Positions 1-5,397 of a DNA stretch of 7,136 nucleotides are shown one piece after another (within the stretch, counting starts at the first letter, position 1; each line of letters opens with the position of its first letter). Position numbers and translations under genes: made by a program. Origin of the DNA: Anaerolineae bacterium (lineage in GTDB: Bacteria > Chloroflexota > Anaerolineae > Aggregatilineales > Phototrophicaceae); assembly GCA_028284565.1 (NCBI GenBank), contig JANQRM010000199.1, positions 1-7,136 of the forward strand, written 5' to 3'. The notes under the pieces were generated by a model. It was not told the DNA's origin, did no database searches, and was given only the letters and a program-made list of their open reading frames with translations.

Positions 1-230
1 CGCGGAAGCATCAGATACAAATCGGCAACTTTGAGATTGAAGAGGGTTAGGTCGGCTTGAATCTCTCGAATGACTTCATCACGGGTGTTGGGATGGGCGG
101 CGCGGGCGGTGTTGATGTGTTGTCCTGTGCCAATATCGACATAACGGAAGCCCAAGCGGGCAATCGTAGCGAGTGCTTCGGGTAAGGTGAGGTCATTAAA
201 ACCCCATGTGTGACAGGAAAATTCAATCAT
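1..230 (-). CDS. Sugar phosphate isomerase/epimerase-like TIM barrel protein, N-terminal part
   Basis: Partial gene running off the left edge; the first 76 residues are visible. The protein opens MIEFSCHTWGFNDLTLPEAL and continues with IARLGFRYVDIG at about 23-34. This is the first strand, first helix and second strand of the xylose isomerase-like (AP endonuclease 2-type) TIM barrel, where 'GF.YVDIG' is a common hallmark. Residues 58-73 (IQADLTLFNLKVADLY) fit the next helix and strand. Members isomerise or epimerise sugars and inositols with a divalent metal; the metal ligands lie beyond the edge, so the substrate cannot be named. The ATG starts 3 nt after the stop of the upstream 50-residue gene. 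I see no good Shine-Dalgarno sequence of its own, so translational coupling is likely. The family call is fairly sure, the reaction is not. Confidence 0.8.
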   Translation of the reverse strand, partial: MIEFSCHTWGFNDLTLPEALATIARLGFRYVDIGTGQHINTARAAHPNTRDEVIREIQADLTLFNLKVADLYLMLP

Positions 231-233
231 GGT

Positions 234-386
234 TTATTGGTCGTCAAGAATACTAAATAAGTCAGAGATAGGTTTACTAAAATTGGGCATTAAGTTATTT
301 TCCGCAAATTCTTTTGCACCGTCTCGCTCATAGATGCGTATATAGTCTTGAAGGGATAGGCTTTGAGTCTGTTCTGCAGTTGACAT
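234..386 (-). CDS. 50-residue microprotein upstream of the isomerase
   Basis: Short ORF of 50 codons starting MSTAEQTQSLSLQDYIRIYE and ending SDLFSILDDQ. It is soluble-looking, acidic at the C-terminus, and has no membrane segment, signal peptide or Cys motif. The middle (about 12-32, LQDYIRIYERDGAKEFAENN) reads as one or two amphipathic helices. Support for it being real: AGGA at 393-396 lies 6 nt before the ATG; a perfect TATAAT on the same strand lies 28 nt upstream of the start; and its stop is only 3 nt before the isomerase ATG, so it heads that operon. I do not recognise a family. It could be a small partner or regulator of the isomerase, or a leader peptide that sets its translation. 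It is too short for standard ORF cut-offs. Confidence 0.6.
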   Translation of the reverse strand: MSTAEQTQSLSLQDYIRIYERDGAKEFAENNLMPNFSKPISDLFSILDDQ

Positions 387-413
387 TAGTTATCCTACGT
401 CTCGTTTACATGA

Positions 414-419
414 ATTATA
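414..419 (-). promoter_or_regulatory. -10 box of the leftward microprotein/isomerase operon
   Basis: A perfect TATAAT on the minus strand ends 28 nt before the ATG of the 50-residue gene, leaving a leader of about 20 nt. No good TTGACA box is found 16-18 bp upstream (the hexamer there is AGCCAC-like). The promoter may therefore depend on an activator or another sigma factor. A dyad ACACG-N7-CGTGT (419-435) covers the spacer just upstream. Confidence 0.5.
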
Positions 420-460
420 CACGATGGCGACGTGTTGTGGCTCAGGCATCCCCGACAATA

Positions 461-469
461 TGCTATACT
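461..469 (+). promoter_or_regulatory. Extended -10 promoter element for the GH5 gene
   Basis: TGCTATACT (TG-n-TATACT) is an extended -10 match 37 nt before the GH5 ATG, giving a leader of roughly 30 nt. The -35 position (about 441-446, CTCAGG) is poor, as is common for extended -10 promoters. AAGGAA at 495-500, 5 nt before the ATG, is the ribosome binding site. This site and the leftward -10 at 414-419 lie about 50 bp apart, so regulation of the two operons could be linked. Confidence 0.45.
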
Positions 470-505
470 ATCTGCACCCATTGAACGCCGTAAGAAGGAA
501 CATCC

Positions 506-2566
506 ATGGCAATCAAAACCGACGGCATTTGGTTCAAAGATGAACACGGACGCACCCGTCTGCTTCGGGGTGTTAATCTCAGTGCAACCAGCAAATTTCC
601 TGCAGAACCCAACTGCGCCACACATATCAGCGAGAACTTCTTTAACTTAACGACGTGTTCCTTTGTTGGACGACCATTCTCCCTTGATCAAGCTGATGAA
701 CACTTCACCCGCCTCAAATCATGGGGCTTAAATTTCTTGCGCTTCCTCGTCACATGGGAAGCCATTGCGCCCTTTGCACCCGAAGAATATGATGAGGAAT
801 ACCTCGATTATCTCCAAGCCATCATCGAAAAAGCCTATGAATACGACATGATGCTCTTCATTGACCCGCATCAAGATGTGTGGAGTCGATATAGTGGTGG
901 GGATGGTGCGCCGAAGTGGACATTTGATGCGATTGGGATGGATGTCACACGCTTTAAGGATACTGGTGCGGCGATTGTTCATCAGACGCATGGTGACCCA
1001 CTCCCGAAGATGATATGGCCCACGAATTATACGAAGCTGGCTTCTGCCACGATGTTTACACTCTTCTTTGGAGGTAATGATTTCACGCCAGAAACAACAG
1101 TTGATGGTGTCCCGATACAAGATTATTTGCAATCGCATTATTTCAAAGCAATTCAGCAGGTGGCAAAACGGCTGGTCGGACTGCCAAATGTGATTGGCTA
1201 CGAGACGATGAATGAACCGTCGCATGGCTTCATCTCATGGCGTGATATTCGCAACACCAACCGCAACCTCGTCAATCTCCATGAAACACCCAGCCCCTTC
1301 CAAGCGATGTTGCTTGGTTGTGGCATCAAGCAAGAAGTGGAGTTCTATCACAACCCACTACCGATTTGGAACACGGTGAAAACCATAGTCATAGACCCAC
1401 AAGGCGAAGGCGTTTGGAAAGAGGGCTATGATTGCATATGGAAGCAGAATGGCGTTTGGGATTTTGATAAAAATGGCGAACCGCGTGTCTTGCGCCCCAG
1501 CCACTTTATCTATGTAAACAATCATGAAATTGATTATCGAGATGAATATCTGCGCCCCTTCTTTAATAAGTATGCCGAGGCGATTCGGGAAGTGGATGAA
1601 GACGCGATTATCTTCCTTGAAACGGATTATGCCTCGCCACCCGCGCATTGGTGCGAATCGGATGCTCAGAATGTGGTGTTTGCCCCACATTGGTACGATG
1701 GTTTAACACTCTTCACGAAACGCTATACACCTTATGTCGTTCTCGATACATCCATGAATCGTCCGATTGTCGGCACAAAAGAGATGATACGCGACTCCTT
1801 TGTTGATCAATTGGGCAACTATAAGGAAGCGGTTGCGGAATATATGGGGGAATATCCCACACTAATTGGTGAGATTGGTATTCCCTATGATATGCACGAT
1901 AAACTGGCGTATGATACGGGCGACTTCAGCAAGCAGATTGAAGCCATGGATGCCAATATGAACGCGCTCGATGCCAACTTGCTGAGTTTTACGCTGTGGA
2001 ATTATTCCTATGACAATACGAATGCGCGTGGCGATTTGTGGAATGGTGAGGATTTGTCCATCTTCAGCTACGACCAGCAGACGAATCCTGATGACATCAA
2101 TTCGGGTGGTCGGGCATTAAAGGCAGTCTTGCGTCCTTATGCCATGGCGACGGCTGGCGAACCATTGCGAATGAATTTTGATATTCATACAGGCGTTTTC
2201 ACCTATGCTTTCCGTCATGATGAGTCCATCACCGAACCAACAGAATTCTATGTGCCGAACACTCAATATCCCGAAGGCTACAAGGTCGAAGTCTCGGATG
2301 GACGCTATGACATCGACACAGATAATCAAGTCGTGCGCTATTGGCATTCGGATAAGGATGTCCCGCATCTAATCCGCATCTTGCCGACTGTCCCGCGTGA
2401 ATTGCCTTCATCAGATGTGAACAAAGTCGTCACTGTTGGGGTACTCGCCGTGGTGATGTTGCTCCTCATCCGTTGGTGGCGTAGGCGTAAAAAGAAACCA
2501 GACACATTACCTGAAGTCGAATTAATCGAAGGGCAAAGCGATGAGCGAACAGTCACCACAGAATAA
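506..2566 (+). CDS. GH5 glycoside hydrolase, glucosylceramidase/steryl-glucosidase-like, with C-terminal membrane helix
   Basis: A 686-residue retaining beta-glycosidase of family GH5. Landmarks in order: RGVNLS at 21-26; the FLRF strand at 78-81; FIDPHQDVWSRYSGG at 118-132; the acid/base motif GYETMNEPSHG with Glu237; APHWYDG at 393-399; the nucleophile motif LIGEIG with Glu456; and TLWNY at 496-500 with the active-site Trp. A long insert at about 262-335 (SPFQAMLLGCGI, then KQNGVWDF and VLRPSHF) resembles fungal glucocerebrosidase/ergosteryl-glucosidase enzymes (CAZy GH5_12), from memory. Residues about 550-630 look like the beta-sandwich GH5 C-terminal domain. A single hydrophobic helix (about 640-657) is followed by RRRKKK and a 25-residue acidic tail. 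There is no N-terminal signal peptide, so the enzyme looks tail-anchored, perhaps with a cytoplasmic active site. The likely substrate is a glucosylated lipid or sterol; this is inference. The family call is firm. Confidence 0.88.
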   Translation: MAIKTDGIWFKDEHGRTRLLRGVNLSATSKFPAEPNCATHISENFFNLTTCSFVGRPFSLDQADEHFTRLKSWGLNFLRFLVTWEAIAPFAPEEYDEEYLDYLQAIIEKAYEYDMMLFIDPHQDVWSRYSGGDGAPKWTFDAIGMDVTRFKDTGAAIVHQTHGDPLPKMIWPTNYTKLASATMFTLFFGGNDFTPETTVDGVPIQDYLQSHYFKAIQQVAKRLVGLPNVIGYETMNEPSHGFISWRDIRNTNRNLVNLHETPSPFQAMLLGCGIKQEVEFYHNPLPIWNTVKTIVIDPQGEGVWKEGYDCIWKQNGVWDFDKNGEPRVLRPSHFIYVNNHEIDYRDEYLRPFFNKYAEAIREVDEDAIIFLETDYASPPAHWCESDAQNVVFAPHWYDGLTLFTKRYTPYVVLDTSMNRPIVGTKEMIRDSFVDQLGNYKEAVAEYMGEYPTLIGEIGIPYDMHDKLAYDTGDFSKQIEAMDANMNALDANLLSFTLWNYSYDNTNARGDLWNGEDLSIFSYDQQTNPDDINSGGRALKAVLRPYAMATAGEPLRMNFDIHTGVFTYAFRHDESITEPTEFYVPNTQYPEGYKVEVSDGRYDIDTDNQVVRYWHSDKDVPHLIRILPTVPRELPSSDVNKVVTVGVLAVVMLLLIRWWRRRKKKPDTLPEVELIEGQSDERTVTTE
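2528..2533 (+). promoter_or_regulatory. Ribosome binding site of the overlapping small membrane protein
   Basis: GAAGGG lies inside the 3' end of the GH5 gene, 7 nt before the ATG at 2541. It supports initiation of the 49-residue gene in the +1 frame, within the last 26 bp of the GH5 coding region. Confidence 0.6.
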
Positions 2567-2690
2567 CGGTTGGTCACTTTCTGAACGGGAAGGACTGCGT
2601 AACTTAGTCAAAACGGGCATTTTGATTGTTGTTGTTGTGGCGATTACAGCTCTGATAATGGCGATTGTTACCTCTGGAAGTGGCGGATAA
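2541..2690 (+). CDS. 49-residue single-span membrane protein overlapping the GH5 gene
   Basis: Small ORF beginning MSEQSPQNNGWSLSEREGLR and ending VTSGSGG. A polar N-terminal part of about 25 residues is followed by one strongly hydrophobic helix (about 25-44, TGILIVVVVAITALIMAIVT) and a short Gly/Ser end. It starts inside the GH5 gene in another frame (26-bp overlap), has a good GAAGGG site 7 nt upstream, and stops 2 nt before the convergent NIF3-like gene ends. All of this favours a real, translationally coupled gene. No family is recognised. Because its partner also carries a single C-terminal membrane helix, I infer that the two may pair in the membrane, or that the small protein tunes membrane placement of the glycosidase. 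It is too short for usual ORF cut-offs. Confidence 0.65.
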   Translation: MSEQSPQNNGWSLSEREGLRNLVKTGILIVVVVAITALIMAIVTSGSGG

Positions 2691-2692
2691 AA

Positions 2693-3019
2693 CTACAACT
2701 CTGCCTCATCCAACAAGGGAATGAGATAAATGACTGGCTCTTCATAGGGATGAGCTTGGCGGATGGCTTGGGCAACAGCTTTGGCTTTGTCCCGCGTGCA
2801 GAAGGTTTCAATCCGTGTCTCCGGGACGCTGTTGATGCTTTCTTTTGCTCCAACATGCGGGTTGGCATCAGCACTGGGTTTGAAACGTCCTTCTCCAGCA
2901 TTCGTGTAGGCACAATGGGTATAATCCCCAATAATCCCGCCTCCTGCTGCTGAAATGGCAGAGAGGACATCGGCTACATTTTCGGGTGGTACGCCAACCA
3001 CAATCATGACCTTGCTCAT
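2693..3019 (-). CDS. Stand-alone NIF3/PII-like domain protein
   Basis: A 108-residue protein starting MSKVMIVVGVPPENVADVLS. Key stretches are GGGIIGDYTHCAY (26-38), GEGRFKP (42-48), NPHVG (53-57), a VPETRIET strand (65-72) and AHPYEEPVIYLIP (89-101). These match the PII/CutA-like ferredoxin-fold domain inserted in longer NIF3/YqfO proteins and also found alone as short 'NIF3-like' proteins of about 100 residues. The dinuclear metal-binding NIF3 halves are absent, so this is not a full-length enzyme; a sensing or metal/ligand-binding role is plausible but unproven. The start at 3019 is preferred over an in-frame start at 3061, because AAGGAG lies 6 nt upstream and homology begins there. It is convergent with the 49-residue gene and has no visible terminator. 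Confidence 0.82.
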   Translation of the reverse strand: MSKVMIVVGVPPENVADVLSAISAAGGGIIGDYTHCAYTNAGEGRFKPSADANPHVGAKESINSVPETRIETFCTRDKAKAVAQAIRQAHPYEEPVIYLIPLLDEAEL

Positions 3020-3025
3020 GGAGTT

Positions 3026-3031
3026 CTCCTT
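3026..3031 (-). promoter_or_regulatory. Ribosome binding site that sets the NIF3-like start
   Basis: AAGGAG on the minus strand, 6 nt before the ATG at 3019, is a near-ideal Shine-Dalgarno sequence. It would be internal to the gene if the longer start at 3061 were used, which argues against that start. Confidence 0.75.
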
Positions 3032-3077
3032 TTCTGCAAATATCAAACAATCATATCGCATCTACACGGAGTAGGGA

Positions 3078-3083
3078 TATAAT
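3078..3083 (+). promoter_or_regulatory. -10 box upstream of the MFS transporter gene
   Basis: A perfect TATAAT lies 33 nt before the MFS start codon, in the 97-bp divergent spacer 3020-3116. The hexamer 17 bp upstream (ATCGCA, 3055-3060) is a poor -35. On the opposite strand TATGAT (3055-3050) is a possible -10 for the NIF3-like gene, 31 nt before its ATG. Both assignments rest on sequence alone. Confidence 0.45.
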
Positions 3084-3116
3084 CCTCTCCTAGATTCAGG
3101 TGACTGATAGCTTTCA

Positions 3117-4436
3117 ATGACGAACCCTTCGTTCAATACCCAACGTATCCTCCCGATATTTCTGCTGGTCTTTGTGGATGTGCTGGGCTTGACGGTGGTG
3201 TTGCCCTTGTTGCATCTGTATGCGGCGGCGTATGGGGCATCCCCGTTGGAAGTGGCATTAGTGGCGGCGGCATTCCCATTGGCGCAATTGGTTGGTGTTC
3301 CGGTGATGGGAGCATTGTCAGACCGCTACGGACGCAAACCGCTATTGCTTATCAGCCAAATCACAACCTGCATTAGCTTCATCATGCTGGGTTTGGCGAA
3401 TTCGTTGGTGATGGTCGTCTTGTCACGGGTGATTGATGGCTTATTCGGTGCGAATATTGCGACGGCACAGGCGGCATTGAGTGATGTCACCTCAGAACAA
3501 GACCGCGCGCGTGGACTCGGCTTGACGGGCGCGGCGTTTGGCTTGGGATTTATCTTTGGTCCGGTGATTGCAATCTTGACCTTTGAATTCACGGATAGTC
3601 TGGCGATGCCGGCGTTCACTGCGGCGACCTATTCCATGATTTCGATATTCGTGACATGGTTCTTGTTTGAGGAAACTTTGCCTCCAGAAAAGCGGGGACA
3701 AACTACATCTCGTGTGGCTACACCCTTTACCATCCTTCGAATGGCAACCAACTCACGAGTGAACACCTTGCTCGTGTTGATGTTCGCGCAACAAGTCGTG
3801 TTTTTCGGATTTGAGAGTTTGCTCGGTTTATTCACGCTCAGTCAGTTGGGCATCTTGGGGCAAGGGAATGCGGTGATTTTCTTCCTAGTAGGGGTGATTC
3901 TAGTGACTGTACAGGCGCGCTATATCGGACGCTGGAGTCAACGATTCGGTGAACGGAAGCTCGTAATCATAGCGTTGAGTCTCCTCTCAATCGGATTGGT
4001 TCTCTTCGGCACGACTCCTGAACAACCACACCCACTTTATGTTGAGCAAGTCGTCCGTAATGAACTGCTCAAGCAAGCCCCCGATACCACCCAAGCCATC
4101 ATCGGACAGATACAAGTCGAATTGCCTCAAAATGAAAATCGCGGATTCGGTGGAATCCTGTGGGTGTTAATTGCCATCATTCCCATCTCGATTGGTGCAG
4201 GTCTCATCCGTCCGAGTTTGAATAGCTTGATGACGAAACGGGTCCAACAGCAAGATTATGGCGCAATTCTAGGCGTGAGTTCTGCCTTTGTCAGTTTAGC
4301 GAATGCCAGCGCACCTCTCATTGGCGGACTTATCTTCCAGACCTATAGTGCGACAACGCCTTTTCTCTGGGGTGGACTGATTATGGGAATATTGGCTGTT
4401 GTGAGCTTTCGATTGATTCGCCCTACACCGACATAA
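3117..4436 (+). CDS. MFS transporter, DHA1/TetA-like drug:proton antiporter type
   Basis: A 439-residue inner-membrane transporter with twelve predicted helices (roughly 11-33, 45-66, 75-95, 97-118, 134-155, 163-183, 215-236, 250-270, 281-299, 346-365, 383-405, 414-434). The loop between helices 2 and 3 carries the MFS signature GALSDRYGRKP (65-75). Helix 1 holds an Asp (FVDVLGL, Asp21), and helix 5 has the antiporter-type Gly-rich stretch GAAFGLGFIFGP (138-149). These place it with DHA1 efflux pumps such as TetA; the substrate cannot be told. A loop of about 45 polar residues (299-343) between helices 9 and 10 is longer than usual. The start codon precedes helix 1 directly; the best ribosome binding site, AGGTGA (3098-3103), is 13 nt away, so initiation may be weak. 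It ends inside the convergent neighbour. Confidence 0.87.
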   Translation: MTNPSFNTQRILPIFLLVFVDVLGLTVVLPLLHLYAAAYGASPLEVALVAAAFPLAQLVGVPVMGALSDRYGRKPLLLISQITTCISFIMLGLANSLVMVVLSRVIDGLFGANIATAQAALSDVTSEQDRARGLGLTGAAFGLGFIFGPVIAILTFEFTDSLAMPAFTAATYSMISIFVTWFLFEETLPPEKRGQTTSRVATPFTILRMATNSRVNTLLVLMFAQQVVFFGFESLLGLFTLSQLGILGQGNAVIFFLVGVILVTVQARYIGRWSQRFGERKLVIIALSLLSIGLVLFGTTPEQPHPLYVEQVVRNELLKQAPDTTQAIIGQIQVELPQNENRGFGGILWVLIAIIPISIGAGLIRPSLNSLMTKRVQQQDYGAILGVSSAFVSLANASAPLIGGLIFQTYSATTPFLWGGLIMGILAVVSFRLIRPTPT

Positions 4437-5283
4437 ATTGTGGGACATGGGTGGTTTCATCATCCCGACAGCTTTTTATAACGGCAAACTGGCTCTCAGA
4501 TTGCTGAATGCGAATGGTGTGTTCTGTGCTGTCTGGTTGCGCGAAGAAGACATCCCATGTTTGCTCATCGACAGGTTTAATCCCCCGAAACTGAAGCGCA
4601 TTTATCGCTGTCATGCCTAATTGCTCACGTAGAAGGGCATCGCCAGCTTGAGCAAGCTTCTCATAGATTGACCAGCCCCGATAATGTGGTAAGAGAATCT
4701 CACGATTTTGATAGCTGTGGATAACATCACTGGCTTGTCCGGTGTCTAGTCGTCCATACGCGATTCCATGTGGGAAGCAGAGCATCGTCGCCGCGAAACG
4801 ATGTCCGCCGATATGAGAGCATTGCCAGACTGATTCACCGACAAGGTTACTCATCTCACGATAAAAGGGAACGCCCAATTGTCCACAGCAAGTATCGCGT
4901 TGGCTATTCGTACAGACGATATAAAGCTCATCGACTTGTGATGTACTTGAAGTACTTTCTGAGATGATGGTTTCCAAATCCAAATCGAGTAAATCTAAAT
5001 AATCCGCTAAATCATATTGTCGAATGGTTGGATTATCAGCATTGGCGACAATCACATAGAACCGAAGGATTGCTTTTGAACGTCCCGGCTGGCGGATGAG
5101 GAGCGTTTTTGAATCCGAGACAGATTCGAGATGTATTTTGACCTTTTTTGGAATGGTGCTTTGTGGGATGGCTTGATTGCCCCATGGGCTATTGTATTCC
5201 AGCAAAAACCAGACTCTCACTTTGGCAATTGTGGCATGGAGGGGTTCATTCAATTGACGTGATGAGGCTGAACAGGTGGTCAT
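4423..5283 (-). CDS. Sucrase/ferredoxin-like (thioredoxin-fold [2Fe-2S]) protein
   Basis: A 286-residue soluble protein of the sucrase/ferredoxin-like family (Suc_Fer-like, PF06999 by recollection). The core is DELYIVCTNSQRDTCCG (118-134) followed by VWQCSHIGGHRFAATMLC (152-169) and FPHGIAYGRL (170-179). Cys124 and Cys133 are nine apart, and His157 and His161 four apart. This matches the two-Cys/two-His [2Fe-2S] coordination described for yeast Apd1 and Aim32. Cys4, Cys132, Cys155 and Cys169 are additional. The N-terminal ~115 residues are the less conserved half of the family. Physiological partner unknown; an electron-transfer or redox role is inferred. Start: ATG at 5283 with AAGGA about 10 nt upstream. 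The gene has its own likely promoter and its 3' end overlaps the MFS gene by 14 bp. It is not a sucrose-cleaving enzyme despite the family name. Confidence 0.87.
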   Translation of the reverse strand: MTTCSASSRQLNEPLHATIAKVRVWFLLEYNSPWGNQAIPQSTIPKKVKIHLESVSDSKTLLIRQPGRSKAILRFYVIVANADNPTIRQYDLADYLDLLDLDLETIISESTSSTSQVDELYIVCTNSQRDTCCGQLGVPFYREMSNLVGESVWQCSHIGGHRFAATMLCFPHGIAYGRLDTGQASDVIHSYQNREILLPHYRGWSIYEKLAQAGDALLREQLGMTAINALQFRGIKPVDEQTWDVFFAQPDSTEHTIRIQQSESQFAVIKSCRDDETTHVPQFMSV

Positions 5284-5316
5284 TGTGTGGGCATCCTTGT
5301 TGACTATAAGTTCGGA

Positions 5317-5384
5317 AAGACTACCGCCACTTAAAGATATTCATCGACTTGTACTCAGTCAATATCCGATGTGTAGGTAGTCTT
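5317..5384. repeat. Nested inverted repeat around the sucrase/ferredoxin-like promoter
   Basis: Outer arms AAGACTACC (5317-5325) and GGTAGTCTT (5376-5384) are perfect 9-bp inverted repeats 50 bp apart. Inside lie GATATT (5336-5341)/AATATC (5361-5366) and GACT (5346-5349)/AGTC (5357-5360). All are centred near 5351-5353. The symmetric block starts 13 bp beyond the stop of the upstream membrane-protein gene and contains the -35/-10 pair of the downstream gene. No U-tract follows, so it is a poor intrinsic terminator. It may be an operator or a structured element. Confidence 0.5.
5334..5362 (-). promoter_or_regulatory. Promoter of the sucrase/ferredoxin-like gene
   Basis: On the minus strand TTGACT (5362-5357, five of six to the -35 consensus) is followed after 17 bp by TATCTT (5339-5334, four of six to the -10). 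The start of transcription would be near 5327, about 43 nt before the ATG at 5283. The position in a 114-bp spacer behind another leftward gene implies the gene can be expressed separately. Confidence 0.5.
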
Positions 5385-5397
5385 CCCCAAAATATTC

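Noticed and set aside
432..650. 72-residue plus-strand ORF overlapping the GH5 start
   Set aside because: It overlaps the true gene in another frame, lacks a ribosome binding site and shows no protein-like pattern.
728..1225. 165-residue ORF on the minus strand inside the GH5 gene
   Set aside because: Composition is Arg/His/Ile-rich with no domain sense, no ribosome binding site stands out, and it lies wholly opposite a well-supported enzyme. It is a shadow frame.
1358..1690. 110-residue minus-strand ORF opposite the GH5 gene
   Set aside because: It has no recognisable motif and lies fully antisense to conserved GH5 sequence including the APHWYDG region.
3020..3061. N-terminal extension of the NIF3-like protein (MRYDCLIFAEKENS)
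   Set aside because: The strong AAGGAG site at 3026-3031 precedes the inner ATG, and family similarity begins at MSKVMIVVG; the extension is leader RNA.
4770..4967. 65-residue plus-strand ORF opposite the sucrase/ferredoxin-like gene
   Set aside because: It is the antisense of the conserved Cys/His core, very Arg/Tyr-rich and without a ribosome binding site.
5317..5384. Intrinsic terminator for the membrane-protein operon
   Set aside because: The dyad is long and interrupted, and no run of T follows the stem on the minus strand. It is kept as an inverted repeat instead.
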